Source: an uncultured Myxococcales bacterium (GTDB lineage: Bacteria > Myxococcota_A > UBA9042). From it: a DNA stretch of 6,548 nt. The DNA lies in assembly GCA_937915965.1 (NCBI GenBank), contig CALGHC010000094.1, forward strand, positions 1 to 6,548, read 5' to 3'. A program made the position numbers and the translations under genes. Position 1 is the stretch's first letter, and the number at the start of each line of letters is the position of its first letter. Below the pieces are notes generated by a model that was given only the letters and a program-made list of their open reading frames with translations, had not been told where the DNA came from and did no database searches. Positions 1 through 5,444 of the stretch are shown one piece after another.

Positions 1-1
1 C

Positions 2-1111
2 GAGATGGGCGGCAACTTCGCGTCCTGGCGGGTGTCGATGCACGGCGGAATCAACTGCGTCGACTGCCACGCCCGACCTGGCCTCGGCGGCTGGGTCGCG
101 GCGAAGACGAGCGGTCTGCGCCAGCTCACCCAGCACTTCACGTCCAAGTCGATCGACGACATCCACTTCGGCGAGAAGCACGCCGCGATCGTCAGCGAGA
201 ACTGCCTGCGCTGCCACAGCGGCGCAGTGCGCCTGGCCGAGCGCAATGGCCTGATCATCTCCCACCAGGGTCACCGCGACATCGGCCTGAGCTGCGTCGC
301 CTGCCACGCGGGCCGCTTCACTCACCCCGAAGGGCTGCCCGGCGCGGCGACGCCGACGGGACTTGTCGACATGGAGGACTGCCACGGTTGTCACGATGGC
401 GGTCATACGACGGGTGGCAAGACCGCCTTCGACTCCGCCGACGAACAGAACTGCAAACGCTGTCACCCCGACTCGCCGATGGCCGCCGGGCACTTTGCCA
501 AGAGCAAGCGAGACAAGAAATTCCGGCCCTGCCTGGACTGCCACCGGCCCACCGACAAGCAGGCTCATTTCCCCCTGCCGCGGCGGAACGTGTCGACGAT
601 GTGCAAGCAGTGTCACGAACCACTGCAAAATCCCGGCTCGGTCCACGAGCCCTATGGCGAGGGCGACTGCGACACCTGTCACAAGATCATGTCGCCATCC
701 CACCTGTATCGCATGGAGCCCGCTCCCACCAACCAGACCTGCTTTGGCTGCCACGATCAGATCGCCGACCTGATGAGCGCGGTCACCGTCACCGAGCTGT
801 CGGCCTTCGAGAACGACGGCGACGACCTGCACCGCGCACACCGCGACAACATCGGCGATGACTCCAACTACTGGTGCTCTGCGTGCCACTCGCCACACGC
901 GTCAAAGGCCACGCGGGGCATCGTCTTGCTGCGCGGCCTGGACGATGACCGGGATGAAAGCGAGCCGGGCACGTTCACGGCGAGCCCGAACGGCGGTAGC
1001 TGCACCGGCAGCTGCCACGAAGACGACGAATACAGCTACGAGCGCAGCGCTGGCGACCGCGGCGGCGACGGCGACGGCGACCGCGACGGCGACGGCGACC
1101 GCGACGAATAG
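2..1111 (+). CDS. Multiheme c-type cytochrome, 5'-truncated by window edge (at least 11 heme sites)
   Basis: Probable electron-transfer cytochrome of the periplasm or inner membrane. The frame is open to the window edge and the first in-window ATG (5) is followed at once by heme-domain sequence with no signal peptide, so the true start lies upstream. Numbering from that ATG, ten CXXCH motifs begin at residues 18, 67, 97, 126, 150, 176, 200, 222, 246 and 291, and one CX3CH (CTGSCH) at 333. The first site, with a nearby His, a GGW and an AAKTSGLRQL stretch, recalls NapC/NirT-type quinol-oxidising cytochromes; this match is tentative. Residues 291-338 fit the paired-CXXCH pattern (CSACHSPHAS, a Leu-Leu-Arg, then a second heme site). 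A Gly/Asp/Arg tail (350-368) follows the last heme. The kinase gene lies 63 bp downstream on the same strand. Certain as a multiheme cytochrome; the exact family and partners are unresolved. Confidence 0.93.
   Translation, partial: EMGGNFASWRVSMHGGINCVDCHARPGLGGWVAAKTSGLRQLTQHFTSKSIDDIHFGEKHAAIVSENCLRCHSGAVRLAERNGLIISHQGHRDIGLSCVACHAGRFTHPEGLPGAATPTGLVDMEDCHGCHDGGHTTGGKTAFDSADEQNCKRCHPDSPMAAGHFAKSKRDKKFRPCLDCHRPTDKQAHFPLPRRNVSTMCKQCHEPLQNPGSVHEPYGEGDCDTCHKIMSPSHLYRMEPAPTNQTCFGCHDQIADLMSAVTVTELSAFENDGDDLHRAHRDNIGDDSNYWCSACHSPHASKATRGIVLLRGLDDDRDESEPGTFTASPNGGSCTGSCHEDDEYSYERSAGDRGGDGDGDRDGDGDRDE
1052..1108 (+). repeat. GGCGAC-type hexanucleotide repeat encoding the Gly-Asp tail of the cytochrome
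   Basis: Imperfect GGCGAC / CGCGAC hexamers encode alternating Gly-Asp with occasional Arg at the C terminus of the upstream cytochrome (residues about 350-368). The tail is strongly acidic and lies beyond the last heme site, so it is unlikely to be part of the heme fold. A related Asp-Gly repeat occurs on the opposite strand at 5516-5665. Confidence 0.8.
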
Positions 1112-1138
1112 AGCGACGAATAGAGCGACGAATAGAGC
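1103..1138 (+). repeat. 12-bp tandem repeat (3 copies) containing the stop codon
   Basis: Three perfect copies of GACGAATAGAGC start at 1103, 1115 and 1127, followed by a partial fourth (GACGA at 1139). The unit is a whole number of codons, so the TAG stop recurs in the cytochrome frame at 1109, 1121 and 1133. The first TAG ends the cytochrome; the other two are redundant in-frame stops. The following sequence stays in this frame up to the kinase start at 1175. Confidence 0.95.
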
Positions 1139-1161
1139 GACGATGAACAGGCACCGCACAC

Positions 1162-1167
1162 AAGGAG
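1162..1167 (+). promoter_or_regulatory. Ribosome binding site of the histidine kinase
   Basis: AAGGAG lies 7 nt before the GTG at 1175. It decides the start: there is no ATG, GTG or TTG codon in frame between the last in-frame TAG (1133-1135) and 1175, and translation from this GTG begins with Arg-rich residues followed by a membrane helix. Confidence 0.85.
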
Positions 1168-1174
1168 CCAGACC

Positions 1175-3562
1175 GTGATTCGCAGGCGCTTCCTCTTCTA
1201 CTTCCTGGTCGCTACAGCCTTCACGATCACCGCGACGGTGGTCTTTGAGGTGTACACGCTCAAGCGGACCATCAACCACTCCGTCGAACAGAACCTGCTC
1301 TTCGCGCGCAGCATCGCCGGCTTCATCGGCGGCGCCGTCGAGCAGGAGGGGCACGAGCTCGCCGAGCTTGCGCGGGCCCTACCAGAGGAGACCCAGAGCG
1401 CCGACCAGGTCCGCGCTGCCCTGAGCTCGACCCGGTTTGCGATGCTCGACACCGACGGTGTCGCGGTCTTTGACGAGCGCGGCACCTTGATCGCCCACCT
1501 CAACGGTCCAAGCGGTCTGATGCCGCCGCGGGTGCTGCTGCCCGCGCTGCGCCATGCCCTCGAAACCAAGGGTCTCGTGGCCACCGACATGTGGAGCGGC
1601 CTCGACGACAAGCCGCGGATCGGGTTGGTGCAGCCGGTCGAGAAGAACGGCAAGTGGCGCACGGTCGCGGCCTCCATGCGGTTGGATGCCGCGCCATTTC
1701 AGCGGACCTTCGAGTACTTCCTCATCGGCGACCGGGCTCGCATGCAGCTGCTCGACTCGCGCGGTTCTGCGCTGTACTCGACCCGACCGGACGAACGTTT
1801 CCGCTCCGCCGTGCACGGCACGTATTTCACCGACCGGGTCCGCGAGGGCAAGCCCGCACAGATGCAGTGCCACAGTTGCCACACCGACCCCGACGAGGGC
1901 GAGGTGCGCGAGAACGAGATGATGACCGTCGCGCCGGTGCCTGGCACCAACTGGAGCGTCACCGTGCGCGAGGGTACCCGCGACCTGTATCAGCCTATGC
2001 GCGAGATGGCCTACAGCTCAATCGCGCTGGTGTCGATCATCTTCGGCGCCTTCGTCGGCTTCTTTTTGATGATGTCTCGCCACGTCCTGAGACCGATGCG
2101 GCAGCTGGCCGAGGCCGCCGCCGCGGTCGCCCAGGGCCGCGATGAGCCGCTGCTTGTCATCGACGCGCGTGACGAGGTCGGCGTCCTCGCCGAGTCGTTC
2201 GAGACCATGCGCCTGAGGATGAAACGCGCGACCACGGCGAGCGGCCGGGTCACGGCCGTGGATGTGGGCGACATCGATACGAAGGCGAAGGGGGGGGGCG
2301 ACGCGGTCACCGAGGCTACCGCCACCGCCGATGGCGAAGGCCGGCGGGCGTCGCTGGCGGCGGTTGCCCAGAGCGCCACCTTCCGGCAGGGACTTGAGCG
2401 GACGTTCGGGCACCTGCTCGACAGCTTCTTTGACGTGCACCTGGTGCGTTCTGCGGTTCTGGTGCTCGATCCGGACTCACTTCCCGGCGGACTCGTGGCG
2501 ACGCGCGGCCTCGACCTGAGCGTGCCACCGCAGACGCTACAGCGGGTACTGGCCGAGGTACGAGCCGGTCGGGAGCTGGTCCTGGTCGGCGAGCTCGCCG
2601 CGCACGGCGTCACCATCGGCGAGACCTCAGGCACGCTCGCCTTCTACGTGGTCGATTTCCAGGCCCTGGATGCTCTCCAGGGCGAACTGTGGATCGGCCT
2701 GGACATCGACGAGACGCCGCTGTCGCGCTATCTGCGCTTGACGCTGTCCCTGATCGCCGCGCAGGTGCGCTCGGTGGTCGAACGCGCCCTGCTCTACGAC
2801 CAGCTGCGCGCCGAGCACGACCAAAAGAACCGGATGGTGCGCCACCTCTTCGAGGCCGAGAACGAAGAGCGCAAGCGCATCGCCCGCGAGATCCACGACG
2901 AGACCGCCCAAGCCCTCACGGCCCTGCTGCTGCTGTTTGAGACCTTCCCGACTGGTGGCGACGAGGCCGCTCAGCAGGCGAAGCTCGAGCTCGCCAAGGA
3001 CCGTGTCAGCCAGATCCTCGACGCCACCGACCGACTCGCTCGGCGCCTGCGGCCGGCCGCTCTCGACGACCTCGGACTGGTCGAAGCGGTCCGCACCACA
3101 GGCCACAACCTGCTTGTCTCGGCGAACATCGACTTCCACCTCGACGCCCCCCAGGATCAGCTCGGGCTGCCCAAGGAGATCGAGGAGGGGGTGTACCGGG
3201 TCCTGCAGGAAGCCACGACCAACGTCGCTCGCCACTCCGGTGCGAAGGCCGTGCGCGCGGGCCTTGCCGTCCGTGGCGATCGTCTCGTAGCCTTCTTTGA
3301 GGACGACGGCCAAGGCATGGATCTGTCCTGGCTCGGCGACGCCAGCGCTCGACCGCGCTGGGGATTGCTCGGGATGCGCGAGCGGGTCATCCAACTTGGC
3401 GGTGCGATCCGCTTCTCGTCCTCGAAGGAGGGCGGCCTGCGCATTGATCTCGAGGTGCCAGTCGCGCTCTCGACGCCACGCAACGGCGCGGCAGCAAACG
3501 GCGCGGCAGCAAACGGCGCGGCAGGAAACGGCGCGGCAGGAAACGGCGCGGGCGAGGGGTGA
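1175..3562 (+). CDS. Membrane sensor histidine kinase with periplasmic heme c (Cache-like/HAMP/GAF-like/HisKA_3/HATPase)
   Basis: Two-component sensor kinase of 795 residues, GTG start. Order of parts: TM helix 1 (about 6-24); periplasmic region (about 28-279) with two PAS/Cache-like units (strand motifs near 90 and 190) and a CHSCH heme c attachment motif at 232-236; TM helix 2 (about 281-301); HAMP (about 302-351, RPMRQL and DEVGVLAESF); low-complexity linker (about 352-380); GAF-like region (about 385-545); HisKA_3 dimerisation domain with phospho-acceptor His574 in REIHDETAQ; and an ATPase domain with N-box Asn683, G1 box DDGQGM at 710-715 and G2 box WGLLGMRERV at 729-738. All catalytic motifs look intact. 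HisKA_3 kinases pair with NarL/FixJ regulators, and one begins 3 nt downstream. The heme suggests sensing of redox state, NO, O2 or electron flux, as proposed for heme-c PAS sensors in Geobacter; the actual signal is unknown. The tail (770-795) is a five-fold Asn-Gly-Ala repeat. Confidence 0.95.
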   Translation: MIRRRFLFYFLVATAFTITATVVFEVYTLKRTINHSVEQNLLFARSIAGFIGGAVEQEGHELAELARALPEETQSADQVRAALSSTRFAMLDTDGVAVFDERGTLIAHLNGPSGLMPPRVLLPALRHALETKGLVATDMWSGLDDKPRIGLVQPVEKNGKWRTVAASMRLDAAPFQRTFEYFLIGDRARMQLLDSRGSALYSTRPDERFRSAVHGTYFTDRVREGKPAQMQCHSCHTDPDEGEVRENEMMTVAPVPGTNWSVTVREGTRDLYQPMREMAYSSIALVSIIFGAFVGFFLMMSRHVLRPMRQLAEAAAAVAQGRDEPLLVIDARDEVGVLAESFETMRLRMKRATTASGRVTAVDVGDIDTKAKGGGDAVTEATATADGEGRRASLAAVAQSATFRQGLERTFGHLLDSFFDVHLVRSAVLVLDPDSLPGGLVATRGLDLSVPPQTLQRVLAEVRAGRELVLVGELAAHGVTIGETSGTLAFYVVDFQALDALQGELWIGLDIDETPLSRYLRLTLSLIAAQVRSVVERALLYDQLRAEHDQKNRMVRHLFEAENEERKRIAREIHDETAQALTALLLLFETFPTGGDEAAQQAKLELAKDRVSQILDATDRLARRLRPAALDDLGLVEAVRTTGHNLLVSANIDFHLDAPQDQLGLPKEIEEGVYRVLQEATTNVARHSGAKAVRAGLAVRGDRLVAFFEDDGQGMDLSWLGDASARPRWGLLGMRERVIQLGGAIRFSSSKEGGLRIDLEVPVALSTPRNGAAANGAAANGAAGNGAAGNGAGEG
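2290..2298 (+). repeat. G9 homopolymer inside the kinase gene
   Basis: Nine consecutive G residues encode part of a Lys-Gly-Gly-Gly stretch (about residues 372-375) in the linker between the HAMP and GAF-like domains. A slip of one base here would shift frame and remove the GAF-like, dimerisation and ATPase domains. As given, the frame is intact on both sides. Confidence 0.9.
3482..3551 (+). repeat. 15-bp tandem repeat encoding the kinase C-terminal tail
   Basis: Copies start at 3482, 3497, 3512, 3527 and 3542 (the last only about 10 bp). The first four share AACGGCGCGGCAG followed by CA or GA and encode Asn-Gly-Ala-Ala-Ala or Asn-Gly-Ala-Ala-Gly. The period is five codons, so gain or loss of a copy keeps the frame. 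The repeat lies after the ATPase domain and ends 8 bp before the TGA. Confidence 0.92.
3554..3559 (+). promoter_or_regulatory. Ribosome binding site of the response regulator
   Basis: GAGGGG ends 6 nt before the ATG at 3566 and is itself the last codons of the kinase. The kinase TGA (3560-3562) falls between this site and the regulator start, so translation of the two genes is probably coupled. Confidence 0.7.
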
Positions 3563-3565
3563 GTC

Positions 3566-4216
3566 ATGGCAGCGACAATCGTCCTGGCGGATGACCACAC
3601 TCTTGTGCGCGAGGGGCTGCGCGGCCTGATTGAGGCGCGCATGCCAGAGGCGACCATCGTCGCTGAGGCGTCAAACGGAATTGAGACGCTGCAGCTGTGT
3701 CGGCAGCACCAGCCGGTCTTGCTTCTGCTCGACATCTCGATGCCCGAGCTCGGCGGCCTCGAGGTGCTCGCCGAGCTGCCATCGATCAGCCCGGACACAC
3801 GCGCGATCATCTTGTCGCAGCACAGCGATCGGGGCTACGTCATGCGCGCGCTGCGTTTGGGCGCGAAGGGCTACCTGCCGAAGAAGGCGTTGGCCCGTGA
3901 CCTCGTCGCGGCGCTGCGTGCCGTCCTGCAGGGCCGCACCTACCTCGATCCTTCGGTCGCCGATCTGGTGGTCCAGGCCGCGATCACTCCGGGCGACGCC
4001 GAAGAGCCGTCGGAGCTGGCGATGCTGACCGCCCGCGAGCGCGAAGTCCTCAAGCTGACCGCCGAGGGATTCACGGCCAAAGAGGTGGCCGATCGACTCG
4101 GCATCTCGATGCACACGGCCAACCGCCACCGCGCCAACCTGATGGAGAAGCTCGGCATCCACAGCAAGGCCGATCTCGTGCGACTGGCGATTCGTCTTGA
4201 GCTCGTTGACGCCTGA
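3566..4216 (+). CDS. NarL/FixJ-family response regulator (REC plus LuxR-type HTH)
   Basis: Cytoplasmic transcription factor of 216 residues, the usual length for the family. The receiver domain (about 4-120) has the acidic pair Asp9-Asp10, phospho-acceptor Asp56 (LLLLDISMPELGG), Ser84 at the conserved Ser/Thr position and Lys106 in GYLPKK. A linker (about 125-150) leads to a LuxR-type helix-turn-helix (about 152-216) starting LTAREREVLKL, with GFTAKEVADRLGIS and a recognition segment around HTANRHRANLMEKLGI. All key residues are present, so it should be phosphorylatable and DNA-binding. It begins 3 nt after the kinase and is almost certainly its cognate partner. Targets are not visible; the neighbouring cytochrome operons are plausible candidates (inference). 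The last nine codons including the stop are duplicated immediately downstream. Confidence 0.96.
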   Translation: MAATIVLADDHTLVREGLRGLIEARMPEATIVAEASNGIETLQLCRQHQPVLLLLDISMPELGGLEVLAELPSISPDTRAIILSQHSDRGYVMRALRLGAKGYLPKKALARDLVAALRAVLQGRTYLDPSVADLVVQAAITPGDAEEPSELAMLTAREREVLKLTAEGFTAKEVADRLGISMHTANRHRANLMEKLGIHSKADLVRLAIRLELVDA

Positions 4217-4243
4217 GTTCGCCTTGAGCTCGTTGACGCCTGA
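4190..4243 (+). repeat. 27-bp tandem duplication of the regulator's last codons and stop
   Basis: The final nine codons of the regulator (4190-4216, ending LELVDA then TGA) are followed directly by a second copy at 4217-4243, identical at 25 of 27 bases. Both differences are transitions (A/G at the first base, T/C at the sixth). Read in the same frame, the second copy gives Val-Arg followed by the same LELVDA and TGA. Only the first copy is translated. Confidence 0.93.
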
Positions 4244-4325
4244 CTGCGCGCGCGCCCCTGAACTCGATTCAACCGTTCCTGCCGCCGCTACATGTGGCAG
4301 CTCGACTCGGCTGTCCCTGCTGTCG
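4217..4325. other. Convergent intergenic region, no clear terminator
   Basis: These 109 bp separate two genes that end towards each other. About two thirds of the region consists of duplicated gene ends: the 27-bp copy on the left and the 38-bp copies on the right. Between them is a GCGCGCGCGC-like stretch near 4246-4255. I looked for a bidirectional intrinsic terminator and found only short weak stems (for example CTGCC...GGCAG within 4279-4300) and no T-tract. Transcription may end by a factor-dependent route or further on. Confidence 0.6.
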
Positions 4326-4338
4326 CTACATGTGGCAG
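4263..4338 (-). repeat. 38-bp tandem duplication of the second cytochrome's 3' end
   Basis: Two adjacent copies, 4263-4300 and 4301-4338, match at 31 of 38 positions, and all seven differences are transitions. The right copy contains the last codons and stop of the minus-strand cytochrome (Cys-His-Met-TAG). The left copy repeats the TGCCACATGTAG core downstream of the real stop. Thus this gene, like the first cytochrome and the regulator, has its stop region duplicated beyond its end. Confidence 0.9.
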
Positions 4339-5444
4339 GGAATGCAGGCCGGCGAGCTCTGCTTGTCCAGGTCGCTGCGCCAGCCGATCGGGTGCGGGTC
4401 GCCGCCGGGACCGCCGACGCGGTGACACGTCACGCAGCTGGTCGCCGCACCTCGGTCGTGGCAGGCCGCGCAGGCCATTGGATCGCGGCGCGCGTTGCGA
4501 CCGTGGCTGTTTGACCCGGGCAGCAGCCAGTTGGACGGGTGCGGGTTGTTCCCCTTGCCGTAGCCCTGCGAGGCGACCTCGACGCGCTCGTGGCAGCCCT
4601 CGCAGCGCTTCTCGTCGTGGCAGCTCAGGCACTCCTGACCGTCGAGCCGCGCCTCGATCGGGTGGCGCGCCATCCAGTCACCGCGGTGACGGAAGTTCGC
4701 GTCGACGCGCCCCAGATTGAGCAGCGACGGCCGGATCGGCGCGTTGGCGCGACCGTGGCACTCGTTGCAGGTCTCGACGGTGTGACAGTGTCCACAGACC
4801 TGCTCGCCGCCGCGTGCGGCCGTGCTGTGGCGGTTCATCCAGTCGCCGCCATGGTCGAAGATCGACAGCGGCTTCTCGTCGAGACCGCGCAGACCCTTGT
4901 GGCAGCGCAGGCAGTCTTCCTTGCGGAAGTCCTGGCCGTGGCAGGTCCCGCAGACCTGGAACATGGGTGGTCGCTGGTCCTGCGAGACCTTCGTGTGCTC
5001 CCACATGCCCGCGTGGCAGGTCTTGCAGGTTGCGCCCTCGGCGTCGGCTTTGGCCCCCGGCGGCTTGCGGCCGATGTGGTTCTTGTGGCTGAAAGCCATG
5101 GCGTCCATCCGCTGGTCGATGAACGTCGCCGGCGCCTCGGGGTTGGCGTGGCACATCGCGCAGTTGTCTTCCTTTTCGTGGCATTCCATGCACGCTGACT
5201 CTTTGGGCAGGTGGCGCTCGTCTTCGAGGCTCTCCGAGGCTTCCATCTCGCCGTGACAGTCTCCGCACTCGACCTCTTGCTCAACGATGTGCTTGCTGTG
5301 CGAGAAGATGATCCGGTCGCGCTGCTCGGCCTCGCTCGGCGCGCCGGCCCAGCTGCCAACCAGCCAACCGCACGACGGCAGGACCAGCATTCCCGCGGTG
5401 ATCAGCGCCACGCACAGCGTCTGGCGTACAGTTCGGTTGTTCAT
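4326..5444 (-). CDS. Lipoprotein multiheme cytochrome c with 13 CXXCH sites
   Basis: Predicted electron-transfer lipoprotein of 372 residues. The N terminus has Arg4/Arg7, a hydrophobic stretch and a lipobox LPSC with lipidation Cys25, followed by Gly, so there is no Asp+2 retention signal; outer-membrane sorting is likely by the E. coli rule (inference). CXXCH motifs begin at 60, 85, 95, 140, 165, 178, 217, 226, 272, 281, 325, 337 and 367, about one per 27 residues of mature protein. FSHxxH segments at 47-52 and 118-123 resemble the distal His motifs of cytochrome c3/c7-type proteins. The second half is built of repeated two-heme modules. The protein stops one residue after the last heme motif. 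Start choice: ATG overlapping the upstream TGA (ATGA), good ribosome binding site, signal peptide immediately following. It is co-translated with a beta-barrel gene, pointing to a porin-cytochrome type conduit. Confidence 0.95.
   Translation of the reverse strand: MNNRTVRQTLCVALITAGMLVLPSCGWLVGSWAGAPSEAEQRDRIIFSHSKHIVEQEVECGDCHGEMEASESLEDERHLPKESACMECHEKEDNCAMCHANPEAPATFIDQRMDAMAFSHKNHIGRKPPGAKADAEGATCKTCHAGMWEHTKVSQDQRPPMFQVCGTCHGQDFRKEDCLRCHKGLRGLDEKPLSIFDHGGDWMNRHSTAARGGEQVCGHCHTVETCNECHGRANAPIRPSLLNLGRVDANFRHRGDWMARHPIEARLDGQECLSCHDEKRCEGCHERVEVASQGYGKGNNPHPSNWLLPGSNSHGRNARRDPMACAACHDRGAATSCVTCHRVGGPGGDPHPIGWRSDLDKQSSPACIPCHM

Noticed and set aside
1112..1174. Internal promoter between the first cytochrome and the kinase
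   Set aside because: The 63-bp gap is largely repeat plus ribosome binding site, and I could not find spaced -35 and -10 like elements. Co-transcription is simpler.
902..1354. Minus-strand open frame with a VALFVALFVA / VAVAVA stretch
   Set aside because: It is the complement of the 12-bp stop repeat and the Gly-Asp hexamer repeat, so the pseudo-membrane segment is an artefact of repeat composition.
2627..3598. 323-codon minus-strand open frame across the kinase gene
   Set aside because: It overlaps the clearly conserved kinase domains, shows no recognisable domain, and its apparent Cys/Arg/Ala-Val repeat is the antisense of the kinase's Asn-Gly-Ala tail. Long antisense frames are expected at this GC content.
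4279..4338. Possible bidirectional intrinsic terminator around the two ACATGT palindromes
   Set aside because: Stems are only 4-5 bp with large loops, compensatory pairing is absent and there is no T-tract on either strand. The sequence is better explained as a duplicated gene end.
4539..5198. Plus-strand open frame inside the 13-heme cytochrome
   Set aside because: It lies antisense to thirteen CXXCH motifs and a lipoprotein signal, and has no domain or start signal of its own.
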